The notes under the pieces are model-generated. The model saw nothing but the letters and a program-made list of their open reading frames with translations, searched no databases and had not been told where the DNA came from. This document shows positions 7,751-15,020 of a stretch of 20,375 nucleotides of DNA, one piece after another. The stretch comes from CAZXSK01 sp964642855 (GTDB taxonomy: Bacteria > Planctomycetota > Phycisphaerae > SM23-33): the NCBI GenBank assembly GCA_964642855.1, contig CAZXSK010000068.1, positions 1 through 20,375 of the forward strand, written 5' to 3'. Positions within the stretch are counted from its first letter, which is position 1; each line of letters starts with the position of its first letter. The position numbers and the translations under genes are program-made.

Positions 7751-9169
7751 TCAGTCCGCGCGGCCAGCGCGTCTGCGTGCCCGCAGCGCACAGGCAGGCA
7801 GCATGGCCAGCAGCATCGACAGGCTGGCGGGTTCGGGAACGATCGACGGTGGGACGGCGGTGAGGTAAGCTCCCACGGCTGCGTCTGCGTCAGCGACCGA
7901 GACGATCCGATCATGGTCGAAGTCGCCGTCTTTCCAGAGGGCAGCGCCCTTGCCGATGTTCGCGACGGTCGTCGCGGCTTCCAGGAAGCTCACGGTCCCG
8001 TCGGTGTCGAGATCGCCTTGGGTCTGCGCGGTGAATGCCCATGCGGAGAGGAACTCCGCTGCGGGAATTCCGAGGGCTTCGTCGAACTTCCCGCCGGGGT
8101 CGTTGTCCTCGGCCTGGGGGTTGAGGAACCAGAGGCTGTCATGCGCGCCGGGCATTCCCCACTGCCAGAGGTAGATCTCTGCGAGATCGTCGGCAGCGGC
8201 CCGGCCGTCGGTGGCGTCGAGCATGCCGGCGAGACCGTTGATCTGCTCGTTGGGGTCCACGGGCTGGCCTTGCCAGAGGGGATCTTCCGAGTAGGGCTTG
8301 ACGGTCGTACGGTTGTAGGGGATCAGGCCATGCTCGGTGAGCACCACGGGCATGCCGGTTCCGTTTTTGCGGGCGGAGGCGAAGGGCAGGACGTTGTTGT
8401 CCAGTTGGGCGTTCCAGTTGCCTTCCACCACGTCGATGAAGCTGCTATCGGGGTGGTCGCCTGACGCGTCGGCCTGGGTGTTGGTCGCCAGCTGGAAGTA
8501 CGCGTCGACGCCGATGAAATCGATGGCGGCGTTCTCCCAGACGGTCGACGTCAGGTTGCTGTTTCGGTAGTTGTCGTGGTTGGCCGCGTAGCCGAGACTG
8601 CCCGTGAAGATTCCGTCGACGGCGCTGATCACGCCGGTCAGCGAGGCGTTGTGCGACGAGTCCCGCACGATGGCCCGCAGTTCGCTGCCGACGGTCATGC
8701 GGTCGGCGCCGTGGGTTTGCGCGACGGTTGCGACGTCGGCGAGGTACTGCTGGTAGTCGCTCCAGAACTGCGTAGCCACGCCGCCGGACGGGTCCCACTG
8801 GCCTCGCCAGAACGTGAAGTTCTCCGGCTCGACGAACGGATTGACCGTAACGGTCATGCCAAGCGATTTGGCCTTGGCGACCCCGGCTGCGATGTGCGAA
8901 AGCTCCGGACCCTTGGGCGAGCTGGCCGCGATGGCACCAGTCGAGGGGTCGAAATATCGCACCGGGCAAATCGACACGTGACGGAAGCCGTAATCGTACA
9001 CCTGCTGGACGGAAGACTCCCAGAGCGCCTCGCCCTGGGGATCGTTCCACCAGGAGATCATGTTGAATCCCAGCCCGGGATCGGAGGCCTCGTAGCTCTG
9101 CCCGTCGGCCAGAACGGCCAGCGGCGCGAGAAAGGATATACACAGGACAGCCGCAAGGGTACCACGCAT
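7751..9169 (-). CDS. PEP-CTERM secreted glycoside-hydrolase-like protein (GH113-like TIM barrel) with dockerin-like repeat
   Basis: 472 residues. ATG at 9169 is preceded by GGAG at a good distance. Residues 1-21 are a signal peptide ending in VLA. Residues 30-370 read as a clan-A TIM barrel: an early GFNMISWW strand, TVTVNPFVEP, a candidate acid/base Glu163 in TVGSEL, and a candidate nucleophile Glu279 in VVLTEHG. The layout recalls GH113 mannanases; other clan-A families are possible. Residues about 385-440 hold two calcium-loop motifs (DLDTDGTVSF and DFDHDRIVSV), as in type-I dockerins. From about 443 is a PEP-CTERM tail: VPEPASL, a hydrophobic helix, then an Arg-rich end, which directs exosortase sorting. 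It is probably exported to the cell surface to act on a polysaccharide. The substrate cannot be read from sequence. Confidence 0.8.
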   Translation of the reverse strand: MRGTLAAVLCISFLAPLAVLADGQSYEASDPGLGFNMISWWNDPQGEALWESSVQQVYDYGFRHVSICPVRYFDPSTGAIAASSPKGPELSHIAAGVAKAKSLGMTVTVNPFVEPENFTFWRGQWDPSGGVATQFWSDYQQYLADVATVAQTHGADRMTVGSELRAIVRDSSHNASLTGVISAVDGIFTGSLGYAANHDNYRNSNLTSTVWENAAIDFIGVDAYFQLATNTQADASGDHPDSSFIDVVEGNWNAQLDNNVLPFASARKNGTGMPVVLTEHGLIPYNRTTVKPYSEDPLWQGQPVDPNEQINGLAGMLDATDGRAAADDLAEIYLWQWGMPGAHDSLWFLNPQAEDNDPGGKFDEALGIPAAEFLSAWAFTAQTQGDLDTDGTVSFLEAATTVANIGKGAALWKDGDFDHDRIVSVADADAAVGAYLTAVPPSIVPEPASLSMLLAMLPACALRARRRAGRAD

Positions 9170-9269
9170 GGTTTACTCCGCAGGCGAAGCGCCCGGCCCG
9201 CCGGGATCGACAGGCCGGGGCTCGCCGGATGTCAGAGAAGAGACACTGGTTGTAACGTCAGGGGCCAGC
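9170..9269. other. Short intergenic region with GC hairpin between two PEP-CTERM genes
   Basis: 100 bases between two - strand genes. It holds a 7-bp GC-only dyad (9192-9198 and 9213-9219, loop 14) and the ribosome site of the glycoside-hydrolase-like gene. No T-run follows the stem on the - strand, so it looks more like an RNA-processing or stabilising hairpin than a terminator. Confidence 0.35.
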
Positions 9270-9843
9270 TTACGCCCTGCGTCGACGCAGGACTACGCCC
9301 GCGCCACCCGCAGCCAGCAGGCTGAGTGTAACCGGCTCGGGGATGGGCGTCACGCGGACAACGGCATCCATGGCAGCGGGTTCGGCGACTCCGCCGGCGG
9401 TGAAGAGCTGGAAGCCATACCCCCGGACATCGTCCAGATCGGGGACGGTGGTCAGATCCCAGTCAATCACGTAGGAATCTCCGACGCCCAGGGACACGCC
9501 GTCTTTGTCCTCGTAGAAGGTCCAGCCGCTGCCGGTCTTCACGAAGGGGTTGAGTTCGATGGACTCCGAGGCCCCGCTGGCTGAGAGGAGTTCCACCTTC
9601 AGGTAAAAGTTCGTCTCACCCGTCCAGTCGAGGCCGGCATCCTTGTTCATCGCCAGCTTGCCGTAGTCGGAGGTGGCCAGGGTTACGTCGTAGTCCACCC
9701 CGAGCGTGCCCTGATCGGTGATCTCGCTTACGGCGGCTCCGGTTCCGCTCCAGCTTTGCAGTTCGAGACCCAGCAACTGGTCGTTTTCGAACGTCGCCGC
9801 TCCTGCCATGGCAGCGCACAACAACAGCACGCTGCAGATTCCT
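9270..9843 (-). CDS. PEP-CTERM sorting domain protein, N-terminus lost in assembly gap
   Basis: 191 residues are visible, starting inside a signal peptide (SVLLLCAAMAGA) whose first residues lie in the N-run. The mature part is about 150 residues of beta-rich sequence with many aromatic and acidic residues (ENDQLLGLELQSW, TNFYLKVELLSASG, YVIDWDL, GYGFQLFTAGG), the style of a jelly-roll carbohydrate-binding or lectin-like domain; no specific family is claimed. It ends in PIPEPVTLSLLAAGG, a hydrophobic stretch and RRRR, a classic PEP-CTERM signal. It is co-directional with, and 100 bases upstream of, the glycoside-hydrolase-like PEP-CTERM gene, so the two are likely cotranscribed. Frames that run through the N-run into lacI are assembly artefacts. 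Confidence 0.8.
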
Positions 9844-9943
9844 NNNNNNNNNNNNNNNNNNNNNNNNNNNNNNNNNNNNNNNNNNNNNNNNNNNNNNNNN
9901 NNNNNNNNNNNNNNNNNNNNNNNNNNNNNNNNNNNNNNNNNNN
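9844..9943. other. Assembly gap (100 N, placeholder length)
   Basis: Exactly 100 N. The LacI protein on one side lacks roughly its last 60 residues and the PEP-CTERM protein on the other lacks its start. The real gap must therefore exceed about 200 bases, or hold additional sequence. Confidence 0.98.
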
Positions 9944-10788
9944 GGCTGGCAGAACGAGGCAACCGACAGGTCGCTGGCGACCCGCAGGCCCAGGGCGGCA
10001 CACGATTGCAGAACCGGCCAGGCGTCTGAACTCCAGTAGGTGACCACGGCGGTGGGGCGGTCCTCGCCGGCCAGGAATTCCTGCAGCGCCTGTCGCTGCT
10101 CGTCGGGCTTGGCCTGGTCCATCAGGAACCACTGTGGGGAGAGGCCCGCGTGGGCGAGGGCGGCGCGATAGCCTTCCCGCCGATCGGTGACGCTGTGGTG
10201 AGCATGTTCGACATTCCGCCCCCACCACGTATCCACGTAGGCGATCCGTCGATGCCCGAGTTCCAGCAGGTGCTGCGTCAGCTCCCGTCCGCCGCGGCGC
10301 TCGTCGACGTAGACCGCGTCGGCCTGGAGGGGGGTGTTCATGTAGATGGCCGGTACGTTGCCGTCGGCAATTCGACCAGCCAGGGCAGGGGGGATATTCC
10401 AGGTGTAGTCGATAAGCAACCCGTCGACGGCATACTGCTGGAGGATCAGCGGGACGGCCTGCTCGCCGCGGAGGGTTTCATCGGGCAGCTTGGCCATCAG
10501 CAGGTTCACGCCCTGTTCGGAGAGGGCATCGTGGATGGCGTTGAGCATCGGCGAGGAGAGGTAACTCTTGTTGTCGTTGGTGCTCATCAGCAGGGCGACA
10601 TTCCCGAAGCGTCCGGTACGGGTTGCGCGGGCGGCGGCGTTGACTCGATAGCCCATTTCGTCGGCTACGGAGAGCACGCGCTTGCGGGTGTCGTCGGAGA
10701 TCCTGCCGGTATTGCGCAGCACGGCGGAGACGGTCATCTTCGACACGCCGGATTTCCTGGCGACGTCTTCGAGAGTCAGGTCTGCCAT
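9944..10788 (-). CDS. LacI-family transcriptional regulator, C-terminus lost in assembly gap
   Basis: 281 residues are visible. Residues 4-50 are the LacI DNA-binding head: LTLEDVARKSGVSKMTVSAV helix-turn-helix, then the hinge-side RKRVLSVADEMGYRVN. From about 60 comes the periplasmic-binding-protein-like ligand domain, with the usual VDGLLID, RRGGRELTQHLLELGHRRIAYV and late DLSVASF segments. About 60 C-terminal residues are missing. The start ATG at 10788 has GAGG eight bases upstream. It probably senses a sugar or oligosaccharide and represses the surrounding carbohydrate genes. An inverted repeat at 10811-10840 lies over its own predicted promoter, which points to autoregulation. Confidence 0.93.
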
Positions 10789-10810
10789 GCGGTTGGCCTC
10801 GCAGGAGGTG

Positions 10811-10840
10811 TATCGTTACACCGAACGTGATTTAACGATA
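10811..10840. promoter_or_regulatory. Candidate LacI-family operator (inverted repeat)
   Basis: A perfect 8-bp dyad, TATCGTTA (10811-10818) and TAACGATA (10833-10840), separated by 14 bases, upstream of lacI. The right half coincides with the predicted -10 box. The half-sites are AT-rich in a GC-rich region. LacI-family operators are usually tighter palindromes, so the true site might be a sub-part. Confidence 0.45.
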
Positions 10841-10863
10841 AAGCAGCGGGCGCGATCCGTCAA
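10835..10863 (-). promoter_or_regulatory. Predicted sigma-70-like promoter of lacI
   Basis: On the - strand TTGACG (10863-10858) is followed after exactly 17 bases by TATCGT (10840-10835). It faces lacI, and transcription would begin near 10828, about 40 bases before the start codon. Confidence 0.5.
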
Positions 10864-10901
10864 GCTCAAAGTCCGGTTTTCGCCTGACTCGAGCATCAAA
10901 G

Positions 10902-10936
10902 TCCCCGGTGAGGGTTTCGGTTTCCTCGCGCGGGGA
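10902..10936. repeat. Inverted repeat between lacI and DUF89 genes
   Basis: Left arm TCCCCG (10902-10907) plus GAGG (10910-10913) pairs with CCTC (10924-10927) plus CGGGGA (10931-10936), with a small internal loop and a 10-base apex. It sits just upstream of the DUF89 gene and may be a regulator site or a 5' leader hairpin. Nearby, the 9-base direct repeat TCAAAGTCC occurs at 10866 and 10896, exactly 30 bases apart. Confidence 0.35.
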
Positions 10937-10989
10937 TTTCCCGTAGCATGAGCGTTCTCGTGAAGGCCTGTTGTCCCGGAGGAGACCGT

Positions 10990-11889
10990 TTGAATACCTG
11001 CATGGAGTGCATTCCCTGCTTCCTCAGGCAGACGCTGGACGTGCTGACCCTCGTCGATGCCGACGAATCCACCCGGCGGAAGATCATGCGAAATGTCCTT
11101 CGCGAAATGGCCGATGCGACATTCCATCAGTCCCCGCCCGCCCTGGCACAGCGCATCCATCGCACGATCCGCCAAGGGCTCGGCTGCGAGGACCCCTACG
11201 CAGCCGTCAAGATCGAAAGCAACGAACTCGCCCTGTCGATGATCGACGCACTACGCGAGGATGTCCGACAGGCAGACGACCCGTTGGCGGCATCGCTTCG
11301 GCTGGCGATCGCAGGAAATATCATCGACTACGGCGTGGGGCACGATGTCTCGCCGGAGACGGTCCGCACGACCATCGAAGAGGCGATCGACCGGCCTGTC
11401 AACCCGGCTGCGGTGGATCGCCTGCGCGACAAGCTCGATAGCGCCGATCGCATTCTCTACCTCGCGGACAACGCGGGAGAGATCATCCTCGACCGGTTGG
11501 TGGTCGAGCAACTGCCGCCAGGCAAGGTGACGGTTGCGGTCCGCAGGAGTCCGATTCTCAACGACGTGACGCTGCAGGACGCCGAGGCGGCCGGGCTGAC
11601 GGAGATCGCGCGAGTCATCGACAACGGCAACGATGCGCCGGGTACCGTCCTTCCGGACTGCAGCGAGGACTTCCGCCACGAGTTCAACTCGGCCGACGTG
11701 ATCATCGCCAAGGGGCAGGGCAACTTCGAGTCGCTTACGGACACCCCCAGCGACACGCCGCTGCTGCTGGTGTTCAAGGCGAAATGCTCGTTGGTCTGCA
11801 GCCTGCTGGGCGTCGAGCAGCACATGCCCATGATGATCTGGAGGGACGAGGTTCCCCCCGCGTTGCAGGGCGATTCGCCCGGTCGATAG
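10990..11889 (+). CDS. DUF89 / ARMT1-like damage-control phosphatase family protein
   Basis: 299 residues from TTG 10990, chosen over the in-frame ATG at 10948 because GGAGGAG lies five bases upstream and the protein then opens with MNTCMECIPCFLRQ, the Cys-x-x-Cys-x-x-Cys start of prokaryotic DUF89 proteins. Other signatures are DNAGE at 160-164 (metal and phosphate site) and KGQGNFE at 241-247. Characterised DUF89 proteins are metal-dependent phosphatases that remove damaged or unwanted sugar phosphates and related metabolites. In this locus it could clear a toxic phosphosugar made during polysaccharide breakdown, but that is inference. It is divergent from lacI, and 107 bases separate it from the heparinase-like gene in the same direction. 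Confidence 0.88.
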   Translation: MNTCMECIPCFLRQTLDVLTLVDADESTRRKIMRNVLREMADATFHQSPPALAQRIHRTIRQGLGCEDPYAAVKIESNELALSMIDALREDVRQADDPLAASLRLAIAGNIIDYGVGHDVSPETVRTTIEEAIDRPVNPAAVDRLRDKLDSADRILYLADNAGEIILDRLVVEQLPPGKVTVAVRRSPILNDVTLQDAEAAGLTEIARVIDNGNDAPGTVLPDCSEDFRHEFNSADVIIAKGQGNFESLTDTPSDTPLLLVFKAKCSLVCSLLGVEQHMPMMIWRDEVPPALQGDSPGR

Positions 11890-11996
11890 CGATCTCGTGA
11901 CATGAGCCCGCGGAACCTGCGACGCGCGGTGGTTTTCAATCTGTAGGATACACGAGTTCCCTTTCCGTTGACGACCTTCCGCAATGGAGACTTTGC

Positions 11997-14855
11997 ATGA
12001 ATCTCTGCAGGATCACATTGGCCACGCTGGTTCTGGTCGGGCTGGTCGCCCACCTGACCGGCGAGACGAAGACCTGGACGCTGACCAACCACGCAAGCGA
12101 TTACGCCGACGAACCGGTTCGCCTTGGCGTGGAGCTTGAAACGCCCTATGACGGCACGAGGCTGGTCGTCAAAGAGAACGGTAGGGAAGTTCCCTACCAG
12201 CTGGAGGTGCTGGAGGGCACGCTGAAGGAAGTGCGCAAGGCTGACATCTGGGTGATGACGGACATCAAGTCCAAGGCCAGCCACAAGTACACCGTAACCA
12301 CCGGCGGCAAGCCGGAGACGTTCAAGCCCGTCGCCGGCGTGATGGAAACAGGCGACACCACGATGGAGCTTCGCACCGGCGAGATGTCGGTGGTGGTGAC
12401 GACCGGCATGCGGGGCAAGGCGAAGGCAGCGCCGGGACCGGTGGGTGCGATCTCCGCCGGGGAGGTCCTCAAGGCGGCGGGCGCCTCGCACTGGGACACG
12501 TCGCTGGAGCTGACGGACATTTCCGCAGAGGTTCTCGGCGATGGCCCGCTGTTCGGCAAGGTTCGGGTGCGGTACGAGTTCCGCGACAGCGAGCAGACCG
12601 ACGCTTCGAACGACGGTTACTACGCGGAGATGACGTTCACCGCCTGGCGGGGCAAGCCGTACGTGGTTGTCGAGGAGTCCCACCGGATGCTCGTCGGCGA
12701 TGCCTGGACGCTGGACCTCTCGCCCGGACTCAAACCCGCCCGAGGCTACATGAAGCGATGGTTCAAGGGCGCGTTCAGCCCGGCCCCGCGGCTTGACGTC
12801 GTCGGACTGAAGCCCAACGATCGATTGGGCGAGACGGTGATCCGCCTGCAGCCCCGGTGGACGCAGAGCTACGACGAGGGCTGGACGTTCTTCGCCGGCA
12901 ACGACAAGGCTGCTGTCGGCGCGATGGTCCTGCGTGCGGGCAGGTGGCATTGGCCTCACGAAAATCTCATCCACGTGCGGGTTGATGAATCGGGCAAGTA
13001 TGCCGGGCTGCGATGCCCGACGCGCCGCGGCAAACGTTACTGGCTGCTGCTGGCCGGCAGTGAGAAGCGGTTCGACGTCGACAAGGACTCGCGTAGCGGC
13101 AAGGAAGCCGGTGGCGCGCTGAACGGGCTGGCTGGAACCGTCGGCATGTGGCCGCTGGATAAGCTCACGCACGAGTACATTCTGGAGTGGCCGGGCCTTG
13201 AGCCGGGCGGCTTCAGCGGACAGTTCTACTACACCAACGGCATCAATCCGACCGGCCCGATGCGCGGCATGGGAAGGAGTGCGGTCCGGGCGGCAGAGAA
13301 GGGCGGATTCAAGCCGAAGCGTTCGACGCTGTCGAGGGCACAGGTCTTCCTGGACCCGGACATCTACGGGACGTACTGGAACCGCTGGTCGCCGATCAAC
13401 CCGAACTTCTACACCGACTTTGTCAAGTATCCCGTCGCACTGACCTGTCAGTTGAAGGGACACCCGAAGTTCAAGCAGCTCAGCCGGCAGGCGATGGAGG
13501 CGATGTACGCCGACCTGTTCCACTCGGTGACGCTGCCCGGCGGGGCGGGGCAGGAATGCCCCGGCTACACCGCCCACGCGATGAAGAGTTGGAAGCAGCT
13601 CGCGCCGATCGCCAAAAAGCATTTGGGTTTCGACCCGACAACCTGGCCTCGCTACAAGGCGGCGGCTTCCTTCCTGCTGCATACATCCCAGCCCCTGGGA
13701 GGGGGCAAGCGCCGCATCCTGCCCCTTGGCGACACGCACCCGACGGGCCCGGACGTGATCGCCCTGGCCAAGGAATTCGGGGCCTACGAGGACGTCAGGA
13801 AATTCAGGACCGAGGAACTGCCCGGCTTTGGCGTGGTGTTCCGAAGCTACCCGGGCACCGACAGGGAGAACTTCCTTGCGTTCAAAGCGGGCCCGAACCG
13901 CGGCCACAATCATGGCGATCAGCTCTCGTTCCACTATTGCGGAGATGGCAAGCGGCTGGCGATCGACCACATGTGCAGCTATTCGCCCCGGGCGGACCAG
14001 GAGCACATGCACAACCGTGTCGCGTTCTCTGCCGGCGGGTTCAAGTACGCCAACATGGATGGCTACGAAAGGCTGATTGCATTCAAGGCCGACGCGCGTG
14101 TCGACATCGCCGTCGGTCAGGTGGAGTCGGAGCGGCTTCGCAAGCAGCCCAGGACGCCCCAGCAGGTAACGTGGAATCCGATCGGTCCGTATCACCGCTT
14201 CGATACCCCGCTGGTCTATCGACGGACGATCGTGATGGTCAAGGACCCCGAGGGGAAGACAAAGGACTACTTCGTGATCCGCGACCAGCACTGGGGCCCG
14301 AAGGTCACGGCTACGTACGGGCTGCACGTCGAGAGCGGCAAGGCCGACGTGAAGGACTCGATGGTGAACTTCGGTTCGATGACGCTGCACTTCGCCGACC
14401 CGGAGGAGATCGACGTCGAGCGGTTCGACTGGTCGTTCCGGAAGGGCAAGGACGGCTATGGCGAGAAGACCCGCGGGGTGCGCGTCAGCAGGAGCGGAGA
14501 CAGTACCCAGTTCATCACGGTGCTCTACCCGTCGGGCAACGGCCCGAAGGTGGAATCCATCGCCAACGGTGCGGTCGTGAAGTTCGGCAACGGGCGGGTC
14601 GACAGGATCGTTTTCGGCGACGAGGGCGAGGATTCGAAGGCTGAGAAGCCCACGCCGCTGGTGATCGTCGAGCGAGACGGAAAGAGCATCGGGAATCTGA
14701 CCACCGAGGACGTGGATCTCAATCGATCGCAGGGCGAGGTGGGTCTGTTCGTACCGGATTGCGGCTACGATTTCGGGCCGATCCCCGACTGGCTGGTGAA
14801 GCAGCGTGCGATCGACAAGGACGAAGCCCTGGAACTCCTGGAGAAGAGGAAGTAG
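11997..14855 (+). CDS. Secreted heparinase II/III-family protein (putative polysaccharide lyase)
   Basis: 952 residues from ATG 11997, with GGAG seven bases upstream. Residues 1-22 form a signal peptide. Residues about 23-330 are beta-rich and may bind carbohydrate or pack against the catalytic part. About 400-600 is mostly helical, as expected for the alpha/alpha toroid (FLDPDIYGTYWNRW, GQECPGYTAHAMKSWKQL). Residues about 630-665 carry the hallmark of heparinase II/III lyases: NRGHNHGDQLSFHY with His637 and His639, then LAIDH. The rest is a beta-sandwich. Related enzymes are PL12, PL15, PL17 and PL21 lyases acting on heparin, heparan or alginate by beta-elimination. The length exceeds most characterised members and the substrate is not evident. 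It is likely exported beyond the inner membrane and feeds the transporter encoded next. No PEP-CTERM tail is present. Confidence 0.8.
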   Translation: MNLCRITLATLVLVGLVAHLTGETKTWTLTNHASDYADEPVRLGVELETPYDGTRLVVKENGREVPYQLEVLEGTLKEVRKADIWVMTDIKSKASHKYTVTTGGKPETFKPVAGVMETGDTTMELRTGEMSVVVTTGMRGKAKAAPGPVGAISAGEVLKAAGASHWDTSLELTDISAEVLGDGPLFGKVRVRYEFRDSEQTDASNDGYYAEMTFTAWRGKPYVVVEESHRMLVGDAWTLDLSPGLKPARGYMKRWFKGAFSPAPRLDVVGLKPNDRLGETVIRLQPRWTQSYDEGWTFFAGNDKAAVGAMVLRAGRWHWPHENLIHVRVDESGKYAGLRCPTRRGKRYWLLLAGSEKRFDVDKDSRSGKEAGGALNGLAGTVGMWPLDKLTHEYILEWPGLEPGGFSGQFYYTNGINPTGPMRGMGRSAVRAAEKGGFKPKRSTLSRAQVFLDPDIYGTYWNRWSPINPNFYTDFVKYPVALTCQLKGHPKFKQLSRQAMEAMYADLFHSVTLPGGAGQECPGYTAHAMKSWKQLAPIAKKHLGFDPTTWPRYKAAASFLLHTSQPLGGGKRRILPLGDTHPTGPDVIALAKEFGAYEDVRKFRTEELPGFGVVFRSYPGTDRENFLAFKAGPNRGHNHGDQLSFHYCGDGKRLAIDHMCSYSPRADQEHMHNRVAFSAGGFKYANMDGYERLIAFKADARVDIAVGQVESERLRKQPRTPQQVTWNPIGPYHRFDTPLVYRRTIVMVKDPEGKTKDYFVIRDQHWGPKVTATYGLHVESGKADVKDSMVNFGSMTLHFADPEEIDVERFDWSFRKGKDGYGEKTRGVRVSRSGDSTQFITVLYPSGNGPKVESIANGAVVKFGNGRVDRIVFGDEGEDSKAEKPTPLVIVERDGKSIGNLTTEDVDLNRSQGEVGLFVPDCGYDFGPIPDWLVKQRAIDKDEALELLEKRK

Positions 14856-15020
14856 CCTCCGGGTGCGTATCGCCACCCTCCTCTTTGCGCACGGCTTGCG
14901 GAAGGTCTTTCATTTTTTTCCCGTTCCTGCGAAGATCCCTCGATAATCCACTGAGCGATTGGCTATGCGGATCGGGACTCTCCAGACGGTGACGGGTCGT
15001 CGAGACGGGAAGGACAGTGC

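Noticed and set aside
9616..10788. Single frame joining LacI to the PEP-CTERM region through the N-run
   Set aside because: The gap length is arbitrary, so continuity of frame across it means nothing; beyond the gap this frame is out of register with the PEP-CTERM protein.
11457..14876. 1139-codon open frame on the - strand, antisense to the heparinase-like gene
   Set aside because: It mirrors a strong + strand gene in GC-rich DNA, has no recognisable domains and a composition rich in Arg, His and Leu typical of shadow frames.
14861..14920. Weak hairpin and T7 run after the heparinase-like gene as a terminator
   Set aside because: The 5-bp stem (14861-14865 with 14874-14878) is far from the T-run, so they do not form one terminator; the T-run alone is not enough.
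14942..14947. GATAAT as -10 box for the transporter operon
   Set aside because: No -35 box at the right distance; kept only as a possibility, as the 165-base spacer must contain some control element if the genes are not cotranscribed.
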